Of a stretch of 55,193 nt of DNA, positions 40,677 to 50,911 are shown in pieces (the first letter of the stretch is position 1; every line of letters begins with the position of its first letter). Under the pieces are notes generated by a model. It made no database searches. It was not told the DNA's origin and saw nothing but the letters and a program-made list of their open reading frames with translations. The position numbers and the translations under genes were made by a program. Origin of the DNA: an uncultured Campylobacter sp. (GTDB taxonomy: Bacteria > Campylobacterota > Campylobacteria > Campylobacterales > Campylobacteraceae); the NCBI RefSeq assembly GCF_938041645.1, contig NZ_CALIST010000019.1, positions 1 through 55,193 on the forward strand, written 5' to 3'.

Positions 40677-42020
40677 ATGAACGATAAATTTAGCAAAATA
40701 GGCTTCATACTTGCCGTCGCGGGCGGCGCGGTGGGGCTTGGCAACGCATGGAAATTCCCCACCCTCGTGGGCCAAAACGGCGGTAGCGCCTTCGTGCTTT
40801 TGTACCTCGCGCTCACGCTGGGCGTGGGCTTTAGCATATTTCTAGCCGAGATGGCGCTAGGCAGGCTAAGCGGGCGGGATCTACCGAGCGCTTACGAGAC
40901 GCTAGCGCCGCGCGGCGGACGCAAATGGCGCGCGGGAGGCGTTTTCATCGCGGGCGGCATGCTGGTGCTGTCCTTTTACCTCGTGATCCTCGGCTGGGTG
41001 ATCCGCTATATCTTTTTGGGCTTTTCTCCGCTGCCCGCAACCGCCGAGGAAGCGGGCGCCGTCTTTGACGATCTCATCTCGCATTCGCTAGTTACGAGTC
41101 TGGGCTTTTACGCGCTTGCGCTCGTGCTGACGCTCTCTGTCGTCGCGCGCGGCATCAAAAGCGGTATCGAGCGGCTAAACGTCGTGATGATGCCGCTTCT
41201 TTTCGTGCTGCTGCTTGCGATGCTTGCGTATGCGTGCACGATGCAGGGCTTCGGCGCGGCGGCGAAATTTCTTTTCTACCCCGACTTCGGCAAAATCACC
41301 GTCAACTCCGTCCTATCCGCGCTCGGGCTCGCGCTCTTTACCCTGTGCGTGGGCGTCGGCTGTATCGCGGCATACGCGGCGTCGCTTAGCGAGGGTGTGC
41401 GGCTCGTGCGCAGCTCGGTAAACATCGTATTTATCAACATCGCGATCGGACTGATGATGGGGCTCATCGTCTTTACCTTCATCTTCGAATTCCACGCCGA
41501 TCCCGCGCAGGGTGCGGGGCTTGTGTTCGTCTCGCTCACTACGATGTTTGCAAAAATGGGGCTAGCGGGACAGGTGCTTGAAGTCGCGTTTTTCGTCTCG
41601 CTCTTTTTCGCGGGGATCACGAGCGCGGTTTCGATGATCGAGCCTTTCGTCTTCTATCTCATCGGCAGATTTAAAATTTCGCGTCTGCGCGCAGTCTGCA
41701 TCTCGGGGTGCGTCATAGCGGCGCTAGGCGCATGCTCGCTACTATCGATGCACGCGGATTATGCGAGCAAATTTAAGCTTTTCGGCGCGAGCTTTTTTGA
41801 CTGCTTGGACTTCGTAAGCTCAAACGTCATGCTGCCCCTCGGCGCGCTAACCTCGGCGATCTTCGTGGGCTTTGTGATGGATGCACAGCGCCTGCGCGGG
41901 CTTTTCGGCGCCGATATGGGCGAGCTTGGATTTAAAATTTGGTACTTTTCGCTGCGCTTCGTAGCGCCCGTCGCGATCGTGATCATAATGGCAAATCTGC
42001 TGTTTTTCAGCGGGAAGTAA
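40677..42020 (+). CDS. Neurotransmitter:sodium symporter (NSS) family transporter, second of two
   Basis: A 447-residue paralog of the previous gene, with the same start MNDKFSKIGFILAVAGGAVGLGNAWKFP-type TM1 signature and the same order of motifs (KSGIERLNVVMMP, SVLSALGLALFTLCVGVG, IGLMMGLIVFTFIFEF). The two differ most in the loop after TM3 and in TM4-5, so their substrates may differ. Its G+C appears higher than the first copy, suggesting the two have evolved apart for some time. ATG at 40677 is preceded by TTGGAGCGAAA. A hairpin with a T run lies 32 bases after its stop. Confidence 0.92.
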   Translation: MNDKFSKIGFILAVAGGAVGLGNAWKFPTLVGQNGGSAFVLLYLALTLGVGFSIFLAEMALGRLSGRDLPSAYETLAPRGGRKWRAGGVFIAGGMLVLSFYLVILGWVIRYIFLGFSPLPATAEEAGAVFDDLISHSLVTSLGFYALALVLTLSVVARGIKSGIERLNVVMMPLLFVLLLAMLAYACTMQGFGAAAKFLFYPDFGKITVNSVLSALGLALFTLCVGVGCIAAYAASLSEGVRLVRSSVNIVFINIAIGLMMGLIVFTFIFEFHADPAQGAGLVFVSLTTMFAKMGLAGQVLEVAFFVSLFFAGITSAVSMIEPFVFYLIGRFKISRLRAVCISGCVIAALGACSLLSMHADYASKFKLFGASFFDCLDFVSSNVMLPLGALTSAIFVGFVMDAQRLRGLFGADMGELGFKIWYFSLRFVAPVAIVIIMANLLFFSGK

Positions 42021-42051
42021 GAAGCGATTCGGTTAAATTTAAAGGCGGCAT

Positions 42052-42073
42052 GGGTTTAAATTTAACCCTTTTT
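42052..42073 (+). terminator. Probable rho-independent terminator of the NSS pair
   Basis: GGGTT (42052-42056) pairs with AACCC (42064-42068) over a 7-base AT loop and is followed directly by TTTTT. A second stem, TTAAGCGA/TCGCTTAA (42072-42104), starts inside the T run. Short stem, so moderate confidence. Confidence 0.5.
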
Positions 42074-42159
42074 AAGCGAGCTTAAATTTAAAAAGGTCGC
42101 TTAACATCGCAGCCCGTTAGGCTCGTATTTTAACTAGCGTTTTGCTAAAGGAGTAAATT

Positions 42160-42990
42160 TTGAAAGCTCTTAAATTTATAGCCAAAGCCCTAATCGCGGT
42201 GCTCGGCGTTTGTGTGATCGTCGGTGCGCTTAATTACAGCGGGTTTAGCTTCGGCGATCTAAAATGGCTTAGCAAAGATGAGATGGTGCAAAATTTCGTA
42301 CAGGACGAATTGGAAAATTATTATTATGAAGGGAAGTCCAAATACAATAAACTTTACACCATAGATACCAACTTAACATTTCACGAAGCTATTTCTAAAA
42401 TCAACGAAATCTTTGAAAATCATTCAAATGACAAGGACTTTAATTTAATATATGATTTAAATTCTTCACTCCCTTTTAGAGATATTACAGACGAAATGGT
42501 ATCGGATGAAAAAATCCCATGGACTTTTTCAGATTTTATCTACCACCATACTGTCAATAATGTCGATGCGGGAGATAATTACACGTATAGACCATTTGAA
42601 GGCAATAGAAAAATAGACTATGAAAAAGAAAAAGGTAAAGTGATTATTCTAAATCAGCATTATTCATCAAATATTTATTTATCAGATACTTTCACCATAA
42701 AAGAATGCCGTAAAGAAACATCGTTTATTGATAGAATACTGGGCGAAAGCCAATTTTGTATGAAATTTATAGCGATAAAACGTATCCCCAATGAGTATGA
42801 GCCGAGCAAGCGGTATCGTGACGATCCAAATTTTATATTCAATAGCACGAAACGGAATTTTGATATATTTTTAAAAAATATAAATTCCGAGGAAAGCTGC
42901 CTTGGTATTATTGATTGTTATGAGACTAGATTAGATAACCATGAAAACAGATATATAGGATTTATGAAGCTTTTTGAGCTTATGAAATGA
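42160..42990 (+). CDS. Exported hypothetical protein with mosaic base composition
   Basis: A 276-residue protein starting at TTG 42160 behind AAAGGAG. Residues 1-27 are a signal peptide or anchor (KALKFIAKALIAVLGVCVIVGAL). Up to about residue 50 codons match the host (GFSFGDLKWLSKDEMVQNF). From about 42310 on, the sequence turns abruptly AT-rich and the protein becomes Asn/Tyr/Asp/Lys-rich (ENYYYEGKSKYNKLY, NENRY-type segments), with a few Cys near the end (ESCLGIIDCYE). No family is recognised. The sharp switch suggests a host leader joined to a foreign or fast-changing domain. No neighbours of known function. Confidence 0.65.
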   Translation: MKALKFIAKALIAVLGVCVIVGALNYSGFSFGDLKWLSKDEMVQNFVQDELENYYYEGKSKYNKLYTIDTNLTFHEAISKINEIFENHSNDKDFNLIYDLNSSLPFRDITDEMVSDEKIPWTFSDFIYHHTVNNVDAGDNYTYRPFEGNRKIDYEKEKGKVIILNQHYSSNIYLSDTFTIKECRKETSFIDRILGESQFCMKFIAIKRIPNEYEPSKRYRDDPNFIFNSTKRNFDIFLKNINSEESCLGIIDCYETRLDNHENRYIGFMKLFELMK

Positions 42991-43334
42991 TATGATGTTG
43001 GCAGTATTATATTAATTTGAAGTAACGATATCAAGCGCCCTAGCTCCGTGCGTAGCAAAACATAAAATTCCTCGTAAAATTTTACGCTTTACATCTTGCG
43101 AATGGATTTTTACCAAAGCAAAATTCTGTCTAGCGGCACCGCATCTCGTGCTGCGAGCGCAAAACGTTTAGCAAATATCGCGATAAATTTAAACTTATAA
43201 TAGTGGAGTTTGAAAAAAAGACGCACCGCTTTGAAAGCGCGTACGAAGCTACGTGGCGATATTTGCGGCAAGCGGTGTAAGCCATGCCGCTAAATTTGAA
43301 GCGAAATTTCAGAATAAGGCTAAATTTAAGAAAT
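42991..43334. other. Gene-free spacer
   Basis: About 340 bases between the mosaic gene and the 3' end of rho. No credible open frame, no clear hairpin with a T run. Mostly host-like sequence with AAATTT words near rho. Confidence 0.4.
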
Positions 43335-44681
<1,347 letters not shown>

Positions 44682-44740
44682 TTGTCCTCTTAGAGTGTGA
44701 AGTTATTAAATTTAGTTTTAAAAGTCGCGAAATTTAAAAT

Positions 44741-45682
44741 TTAGTTCTCTTTATAAGCACCGAACCTTAAAATTTTTTGTTGTCTTCTGCTGATGAGCTC
44801 GTCTATGCTAAGATCGTCTAGCTTGTGCAGCTCGGTTAAGACATAGTTTCCAAGCGCTTTTATCGCGCCGTCTTTATCCCTGTGGGCGCCCGTTTTAGGC
44901 TCCTTGATCACATCATCGACCAAGCCTAGCTCTTTTAGCTCCTCGGCGGTGATCTTTAGCGCCTTCGTAGCGGCCTCGCTCTTGCTCGGATCGTTCCACA
45001 AAATCGCGGCACAGCCCTCGGGAGAGATAACCGAAAAGATTGAGTTTTGAAGCATCGCCAAACGATCGGCCACGCCGATCGCTAAAGCTCCGCCGCTGCC
45101 GCCCTCGCCGATAACGACGGCGATCGTAGGGGTTTTAAGATCGCTGAGTTCATATAAATTTCGCGCGATAGCCTCGCTCTGACCGCGCTCCTCGGCGCCA
45201 AGTCCCGGATATGCGCCCGGAGTATCGATCAAAAATAAAATCGGAATGTTAAATTTCTCGGCAAGTTTCGCTACACGCAACGCCTTGCGATAACCCTCAG
45301 GATGCGGCATGCCGAAATTTCGCTTCAGCTTATTTTTGGTGCCGCGACCCTTCTGCTCGGCAATCACGGCAATTTTACGGTTGCCCATAATACCCAGATA
45401 ACACACGATCGACGGATCGTCTCTAAAGGCGCGGTCGCCGTGAAGCTCCCTAGCGTCTTGTAAAAGCGCGCGAATATAATCGATCGCATAAGGGCGATCC
45501 GGGTGGCGCGCAAGCTGAAGCCTTTGGTATTCGTTTAAATTCTTATAAACTTTAGAAATTTCTTTTTCGAGGTTCTTATTTAAAATTTCGACCGCATCCT
45601 CATCGCCGCGAATTTTAGCGGCGGTGATGTCCTCATCGATCTGCTTTATAGACTTTTCGAAGTCCAAATAGCTCGCCATCAA
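44741..45682 (-). CDS. accA: Acetyl-CoA carboxylase carboxyltransferase subunit alpha
   Basis: A 313-residue crotonase-fold subunit that with AccD moves the carboxyl group from biotin to acetyl-CoA, the first step of fatty-acid synthesis. Conserved parts are YIRALLQDARELHGDRAF, ILFLIDTPGAYPGLGAEERGQSEAIA, VVIGEGGSGGALAIGVAD and SPEGCAAILW. The stop is 59 bases from rho. Its ATG overlaps the fabF stop by four bases, so the fab genes and accA form one operon, acpP-fabF-accA, the order found in C. jejuni. Length is normal. Confidence 0.97.
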   Translation of the reverse strand: MMASYLDFEKSIKQIDEDITAAKIRGDEDAVEILNKNLEKEISKVYKNLNEYQRLQLARHPDRPYAIDYIRALLQDARELHGDRAFRDDPSIVCYLGIMGNRKIAVIAEQKGRGTKNKLKRNFGMPHPEGYRKALRVAKLAEKFNIPILFLIDTPGAYPGLGAEERGQSEAIARNLYELSDLKTPTIAVVIGEGGSGGALAIGVADRLAMLQNSIFSVISPEGCAAILWNDPSKSEAATKALKITAEELKELGLVDDVIKEPKTGAHRDKDGAIKALGNYVLTELHKLDDLSIDELISRRQQKILRFGAYKEN

Positions 45683-46896
45683 TCTACTCTTTTGAAAATA
45701 AGCGACGCGTTTGTGCCACCGAACCCGAAGTTATTGCTCATAACGCAATCGAGTTTAGCTTTTCTGGCAACGTTTGGCACATAGTCCAAATCGCAATCGG
45801 GATCTTTTGAAATTTGATTTATCGTAGGCGGTATGATGCCGTTTTGCATCGCTAAAAGGCTGATCGCAGCCTCTACCGCTCCGGCAGCGCCTAGGCAGTG
45901 TCCTAGCTGACCCTTGGTGGAGCTGACTGCAGGCACCTTGCCCTCGCCGAAAAGCTCTTTTAACGCCGCGGTTTCGTTTTTATCGTTTATCGCGGTGGAC
46001 GTTCCGTGAGCGTTTATATAATCAATCTTCGGGCGTCCCGCCATCTCATAGGCTTTTTTCATAGCGCGGATCGGGCCGTCTAGGCTAGGCGAAGTGATAT
46101 GATAAGCATCGCCGCTAGCGCCGAATCCTACGAGCTCGCCGTAAATTTTAGCGCCGCGCGCTTTTGCGTCCTCTAGCTCTTCTAAAACCAAAGCCGCCGC
46201 ACCTTCACCCATCACAAAGCCGTTTCGCTCCGCATCAAACGGACGTGAAGCGTGCGCAGGATCGTCGTTTCTAGCGCAAAGCGCCTTCATCGCGGCAAAT
46301 CCGCCGATACCTACGGGACAAACCGCAGCCTCAGCACCCACTGCGAGCATCTTTTGTGCTTCGCCGATCATAATAACTCTCGCAGCGTCCATAATCGCAT
46401 GCGCAGAAGCCGCACAAGCCGTGACGCTGGATAAATTCGGACCTTTTAAATTGTAGTATATTGAAACAAAGCCGCCGAGCATATTTACTAACGCAGAAGG
46501 GATAAAAAACGGAGAAATCCGCCTAGGGCCGCGCTGCAAGCAGGTATTGGCATTTATCTCGATATTCGGTAAACCGCCGATACCGCTAGCCGAGCTAACG
46601 CCGAATTCGTCGCTATCGAAATCACTAAATTTAGCGTCATCTATGGCTTCGCCCGCAGCTTTAAGCCCGAGTTGGATAAATCTATCCATCTTTTTTATCT
46701 CTTTTCCATCCTCGATTATGCTCGAAGGATCGAAACCTTTTACTTCAGCTGCAATTTGAACTGGAAATTCGCTAGCGTCAAAGAGCGAAATTTTATCAAC
46801 CCCGGTTTTTCCGTTACAGATATTTTCAAAACTGCTCTGTTTGTCAAGCCCGAGAGAGGTTATCATCCCGATGCCCGTTACTACGACTCGTTTCAA
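45679..46896 (-). CDS. fabF: 3-oxoacyl-[acyl-carrier-protein] synthase II FabF
   Basis: A 405-residue condensing enzyme of fatty-acid elongation. The active-site cysteine lies in VTACAASAHAI, and the two histidines in YINAHGTSTAINDKNE and QLGHCLGAAGAVEA. Further marks are the start VVVTGIGMITSLG, the GGLPNIEINA segment and NNFGFGGTNASLIF at the C terminus. It starts 18 bases after acpP, with AAGGAAG upstream, and runs into accA. All features are normal for the family. Confidence 0.97.
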   Translation of the reverse strand: MKRVVVTGIGMITSLGLDKQSSFENICNGKTGVDKISLFDASEFPVQIAAEVKGFDPSSIIEDGKEIKKMDRFIQLGLKAAGEAIDDAKFSDFDSDEFGVSSASGIGGLPNIEINANTCLQRGPRRISPFFIPSALVNMLGGFVSIYYNLKGPNLSSVTACAASAHAIMDAARVIMIGEAQKMLAVGAEAAVCPVGIGGFAAMKALCARNDDPAHASRPFDAERNGFVMGEGAAALVLEELEDAKARGAKIYGELVGFGASGDAYHITSPSLDGPIRAMKKAYEMAGRPKIDYINAHGTSTAINDKNETAALKELFGEGKVPAVSSTKGQLGHCLGAAGAVEAAISLLAMQNGIIPPTINQISKDPDCDLDYVPNVARKAKLDCVMSNNFGFGGTNASLIFKRVD

Positions 46897-46914
46897 AACC
46901 GCTTCCTTAAAATT

Positions 46915-47151
46915 TTATTTTTTAGGCAAATTTTCTATATAATCTACTACGTCTTTAATGCTTACTAATTTTTCAGACTCGCTATCTGGGATCTCGATAC
47001 CGAATTTCTCCTCTAAAGCCATTACTAGCTCAACTACGTCAAGAGAGTCCGCGCCCAAATCCTCGATAATTTTAGAGTCAAGTTTAACCTGATCCGGGCT
47101 AACGCTGAGTTGTTCTACAACTACGTCTCTTACATCTTCAAATACTGCCAT
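46915..47151 (-). CDS. acpP: Acyl carrier protein
   Basis: A 78-residue acidic four-helix protein. The phosphopantetheine serine is in the conserved DLGADSLDVVELVM. It starts MAVFEDVRDVVVEQL and ends DYIENLPKK. The holo-protein carries growing acyl chains for FabF, FabG and FabI, all encoded in this window. ATG 47151 has an AAAGGAG site. It is followed directly by fabF, and fabG lies 68 bases upstream on the same strand. Confidence 0.97.
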   Translation of the reverse strand: MAVFEDVRDVVVEQLSVSPDQVKLDSKIIEDLGADSLDVVELVMALEEKFGIEIPDSESEKLVSIKDVVDYIENLPKK

Positions 47152-47219
47152 TTTAGCACTCCTTTAAAAAAATACCGCGTAATTCTATAATATTTAACCT
47201 TAAATTCCGCTATTTAACG

Positions 47220-47963
47220 CTACATATAGAGCCCGCCGTTGATTTTAAGCGTCTCGCCCGTAATGTAGCCCGCGCCGTCGCTTAGCAAAAACGCAACTCC
47301 TTCGGCAACGTCGCTCGTGCTTCCGAGGCGCTTAAGCGGGATGCTCGCTTCGTAACTTGCTTTTACGTCGTCGCTTAGCGCGTCCGTCATATCGGTGGCG
47401 ATGAAGCCCGGAGTTATGCAGTTGAAGCGGATGCCGCGCGCCGCGCCCTCTTTTGCAAAGCTCTTACTCATCGCGATCATTCCGCCCTTGCTCGCGCTGT
47501 AATTGACCTGCCCGGCGTTTCCCATTTCACCGACGATCGAGGCGATGTTTACGACCGCGCCGAAGCGCTTTTTGCTCATTAGTTTTAGGGCCTCGCGGCA
47601 GCCGATAAAGGCGCTGCTTAAATTTGCTTCGATCACGCCCATGAAGTCTTCCAGCTTCATCCTAAGCGCGAGCTTATCGTTCGTAACGCCCGCGTTATTT
47701 ACCAGATAGCTTAGTTCGCCGTCGCTTTGCGCGATCAAGCTTAGTGCCTCGCTAAATTCCGCTTCGTTCGTCGCGTCAAATTTAATCACGGCGCCCTCTC
47801 CGCCGTTTGCGCGGATCTCCTCTAGCAGCGCGTCGGCAGGCTTAGGGCTTGAGCGATAATTGATCCACGCCTTAAGCCCATAGCCTGCTAAAGTCCTTGC
47901 AATCTGCGCGCCAATACCGCGGCTCGCGCCCGTGATTAAAACGTTTTTTCCACTAAATTTCAT
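47220..47963 (-). CDS. fabG: 3-oxoacyl-[acyl-carrier-protein] reductase FabG
   Basis: A 247-residue classical short-chain dehydrogenase reducing 3-ketoacyl-ACP with NADPH. GASRGIGAQIAR at residues 12-23 is the cofactor motif, followed by NNAGVTND. The catalytic Ser is in VNIASIVG and the Y-x3-K pair in YSASKGG. FNCITPGFIATDMTD and GYITGETLKINGGLYM complete the family pattern. It lies upstream of acpP-fabF-accA and may share a transcript with them. In C. jejuni several genes separate fabG from acpP; here they are adjacent, so that stretch is absent. Confidence 0.95.
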   Translation of the reverse strand: MKFSGKNVLITGASRGIGAQIARTLAGYGLKAWINYRSSPKPADALLEEIRANGGEGAVIKFDATNEAEFSEALSLIAQSDGELSYLVNNAGVTNDKLALRMKLEDFMGVIEANLSSAFIGCREALKLMSKKRFGAVVNIASIVGEMGNAGQVNYSASKGGMIAMSKSFAKEGAARGIRFNCITPGFIATDMTDALSDDVKASYEASIPLKRLGSTSDVAEGVAFLLSDGAGYITGETLKINGGLYM

Positions 47964-48064
47964 ACTTGTCCTTTTGTTAAAATTTTAATCTCTAGCGTAA
48001 ATTTATCCAAATTTACCTAAATTTTAGCAGTTTAAATCTACTCGCGACCTGCGCCGTTGAAATT

Positions 48065-49531
48065 TCAAAATAGTGCCTCGTCCATCTCCGCGGGCTTTGG
48101 TAACCCCATTAGTTTTAGTACGGTAGCTGCGACGTTGCTAAGCCCAAGTCCGCTTTTTAGCTCGCGCACGCCCTCGCCCGCAACGAAACAAAACACGTCA
48201 AAGGTCGTGTGGTTCGTTAAAATTTCGCCGTCCGCATCTCGCATCGCCTCGCAGTTGCCGTGGTCGCTGATCTGGATATAGGCGTAATCGTGCGCCCTCG
48301 CCGCGCTTAAAATTTTACCGATGCACTCATCCACCGCCTCGACCGCCTTCACCGCGGCGTCATAATTGCCCGTGTGGCCGACCATATCGCCGTTTGCGAA
48401 ATTTACGACGATAAAATCGATCCCCGCTTCGATACCGCGGATCACCGCATCGCACACCGCGGGCGCACTCATCTGCGGCTGCTCGTCGTAGGTTTTTACT
48501 TTGGGACTCGGGATCAGCACGCGAGTTTCGTTCGGCAGCGGCTCCTCGACGCCGCCGTTGAAGAAAAACGTCACGTGGGCGTATTTTTCGGTCTCGGCAG
48601 TGTGAAGCTGCGTAAGACCGGCTTCCGCGATCACTTCGCAAAGCGTGTTTTTTAGCACGGGCTTCTCAAATAGCAGAGGAAATTTAAAGCTCGCGTCGTA
48701 TTCGCTCATCGTGATTAAATTTTGCACGACGAATTTTCGCTCAAATTCGCCGAAGCCCTCATCACCCAAAGCCGCGCAAAGCTCCCTGGCGCGATCGTTT
48801 CTAAAATTTATAAAAATCACTCCGTCGTCCGCGCCGATACCGCCAAAGCCGTTAAAGCTCGCGGGCTCGATAAACTCGTCGCTCACGCCGTGCTCGTAGC
48901 TTTGCAGCACATACTCGCTAGGCGAAATTTCAAGCGGCGCCGCTTCGCCCATAAGCACGTCGTAAGCGCGCTTTACGCGGTCAAAGCGCTTGTCGCGATC
49001 CATCGCGTAAAAGCGCCCGCAAACGCTAGCAACTTTAAATTTAGCCTGTAGATGCTTTAAAAATTCCGCGCCGCTGCTCGGCGAAACGTCGCGCCCATCG
49101 GTGATAGCGTGCGCCCATGTCTCGCAACCCGCATTCTGCGCTATCTCGCAGATCGCGTCGAAATGGCGCAGATGCGAATGCACGCCACCGTCGCTGTAAA
49201 GCCCTATGACGTGCAGTCTGCGGCACTTTGAAAGCAGGCTTTGTAGCGCTTCGTTTTTCTCAAGCGAGCCCTCATCGATCGCGCGATCGATTTTGACTAG
49301 GTTTTGATACAGAATTCTACCGCTTCCGATCGTCATATGCCCTACTTCGCTGTTTCCCATCTGCCCTTGCGGCAAGCCCACGGCAAGCCCCGAGGTATGC
49401 AGCAGCGTATTGGGCACGTTTTTAAAAAGATAATCATAGGCGGGCTTTTTCGCGTTTGCAAACGCGTTAAATTTATCGCTAGCGTTAAAGCCGATGCCGT
49501 CGGTGATAAGTAAAATCGTCTTTTGCCCCAT
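48065..49531 (-). CDS. gpmI: 2,3-bisphosphoglycerate-independent phosphoglycerate mutase
   Basis: A 488-residue alkaline-phosphatase-fold enzyme using two Mn ions, converting 3- to 2-phosphoglycerate. The start ILLITDGIGFN holds the first metal Asp. QMGNSEVGHMTIGSGRI has the phosphoserine. GVHSHLRHFDAI, HAITDGRDVSP and FINFRNDRARELC form the inserted transferase domain. The C-terminal VNFANGDMVGHTGN and YIQISDHGNCEAM complete the metal site. The gene is divergent from mraY, as in C. jejuni, and is followed by fabG on the same strand. The length is slightly under the 510 typical elsewhere. Confidence 0.96.
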   Translation of the reverse strand: MGQKTILLITDGIGFNASDKFNAFANAKKPAYDYLFKNVPNTLLHTSGLAVGLPQGQMGNSEVGHMTIGSGRILYQNLVKIDRAIDEGSLEKNEALQSLLSKCRRLHVIGLYSDGGVHSHLRHFDAICEIAQNAGCETWAHAITDGRDVSPSSGAEFLKHLQAKFKVASVCGRFYAMDRDKRFDRVKRAYDVLMGEAAPLEISPSEYVLQSYEHGVSDEFIEPASFNGFGGIGADDGVIFINFRNDRARELCAALGDEGFGEFERKFVVQNLITMSEYDASFKFPLLFEKPVLKNTLCEVIAEAGLTQLHTAETEKYAHVTFFFNGGVEEPLPNETRVLIPSPKVKTYDEQPQMSAPAVCDAVIRGIEAGIDFIVVNFANGDMVGHTGNYDAAVKAVEAVDECIGKILSAARAHDYAYIQISDHGNCEAMRDADGEILTNHTTFDVFCFVAGEGVRELKSGLGLSNVAATVLKLMGLPKPAEMDEALF

Positions 49532-49675
49532 TTTGGCTCCTAAATTTCGTCTAAATTCCGCCGCGCAGGTCTTTTGAAGCGAATCTGCGGCGCTGTTTTT
49601 ACGAGCGGCATTATACTTTCTTTTGGCAAATGCGGCAAAATTTCATCCGCCCTAAAAGCTAAATTTTACCTCTTT

Positions 49676-49681
49676 TATACT
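49676..49681 (+). promoter_or_regulatory. Possible -10 box of mraY
   Basis: TATACT behind CTCTTT, about 48 bases before the mraY start, in the divergent region with gpmI. A second AT-rich word, ATATAAAATT, nearer the gene is an alternative. Confidence 0.35.
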
Positions 49682-49729
49682 AAAATGCGCGTTTTCATAT
49701 AAAATTTCATAAAATTTAAAAGGTAAACT

Positions 49730-50794
49730 TTGTTTTATTATCTCTATCATCTTACGAATATAAATTTTTTCCAATACATCACCGCGCGCGCAGGCCTTGC
49801 GTTTTTTATCGCTTTTTGTTTTTCAGTCTGGGCTATGCCGCGGTTTATCCGCTGGGCGCAAGCTAGACACGCCGCGCAGCCCATCTACGAGCTCGCGCCG
49901 CAAAACCATCAGAAAAAGAGCAAAACCCCCACGATGGGCGGGCTCGTTTTTGTTACCGCCGCGGTGCTCGCAAGCCTGCTGTGCGCCAAGCTAAACAACG
50001 TCTTCGTGCTTTGCGGACTGCTTTGTTTAGTGGGCTTTGGATACATAGGCTTTAAGGATGATATCTCTAAAATTTTAGGTCGCCAAAACCACGCAGGTCT
50101 TAGCGCGCGGGCTAAATTTGCACTGCAAAATTTCTTGGCGTTTCTGATCGGGGCTACGCTTTATGCTTTTAGCGACCTGGGCGGGGAATTTTTCGTGCCG
50201 TTTTTCAAATACCCTCTGCTAAATTTATGGATCTTCGCGCCGCTGTTTTGGACGATCGTGATAAGCGCGAGCTCAAACGCGGTAAATTTAACCGACGGAT
50301 TAGATGGGCTAGCGACCATTCCGTCGGTGTTTTCGCTCTGCAGCTTGGGCGTATTTGCCTATCTTTGCGGGCATGCGATCTACTCGCAATATCTCTTGCT
50401 ACCGCGTGTCGCAGGCGCAGGCGAAGTCTGCATCATCGTATCGGCGCTCATCGGCGCGCTGCTTGGATTTTTGTGGTTTAACTGCTACCCCGCCGAAGTC
50501 TTTATGGGCGACAGCGGCAGCCTCAGCGTAGGCGCGTTTTTAGGATACTGTGCGGTCATCACGAAAAATGAAATTTTACTCATAATGATCGGCTTCGTCT
50601 TCGTCATCGAGACGCTCAGCGTGATCTTGCAGGTGGGCAGCTTTAAAATTTTCAAGCGCAGAATTTTCCTGATGGCGCCGATACACCACCATTTCGAGCT
50701 TAAAGGCTGGGTCGAAAACAAAATCATCATCCGCTTTTGGATCATCGCGCTGATCGCAAATATCATAGCGCTGACGTCGCTGAAATTGAGATAA
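49730..50794 (+). CDS. mraY: Phospho-N-acetylmuramoyl-pentapeptide-transferase MraY
   Basis: A 354-residue membrane enzyme with ten helices that attaches the UDP-MurNAc-pentapeptide to undecaprenyl phosphate, making lipid I. Conserved cytoplasmic loops are KKSKTPTMGGLVF, GFKDDISKI (metal Asp pair), NAVNLTDGLDGLA and MGDSGSLSVGAFLG; the MAPIHHHFELKGW loop is near the end. Start: a TTG at 49730 behind AAAAGG fits the family N terminus (FYYLYHLTNINFFQYI). An ATG start is not available there. murD follows, with a short overlapping frame between. mraY competes with the glycan operon for the same lipid carrier. Confidence 0.96.
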   Translation: MFYYLYHLTNINFFQYITARAGLAFFIAFCFSVWAMPRFIRWAQARHAAQPIYELAPQNHQKKSKTPTMGGLVFVTAAVLASLLCAKLNNVFVLCGLLCLVGFGYIGFKDDISKILGRQNHAGLSARAKFALQNFLAFLIGATLYAFSDLGGEFFVPFFKYPLLNLWIFAPLFWTIVISASSNAVNLTDGLDGLATIPSVFSLCSLGVFAYLCGHAIYSQYLLLPRVAGAGEVCIIVSALIGALLGFLWFNCYPAEVFMGDSGSLSVGAFLGYCAVITKNEILLIMIGFVFVIETLSVILQVGSFKIFKRRIFLMAPIHHHFELKGWVENKIIIRFWIIALIANIIALTSLKLR

Positions 50795-50848
50795 AATGCG
50801 AGCGCAGGTCAAGCGCAGTTTTTTGAAAGATGCGAGAGGAACGGCGAA

Positions 50849-50911
50849 ATGAGCGAACTTGGCGCCGATGAGATAACTCAAATTTTATGGGGCGAAGGGG
50901 GAGAAAAATGA
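50849..50911 (+). CDS. Possible 20-codon leader frame overlapping the murD start
   Basis: ATG at 50849 with AGAGGA 9 bases upstream, twenty sense codons (MSELGADEITQILWGEGGEK) and a TGA that overlaps the murD ATG as ATGA. The peptide has no known likeness. The layout would couple murD translation to the frame. It may be chance, since the spacer is short. Confidence 0.35.
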   Translation: MSELGADEITQILWGEGGEK

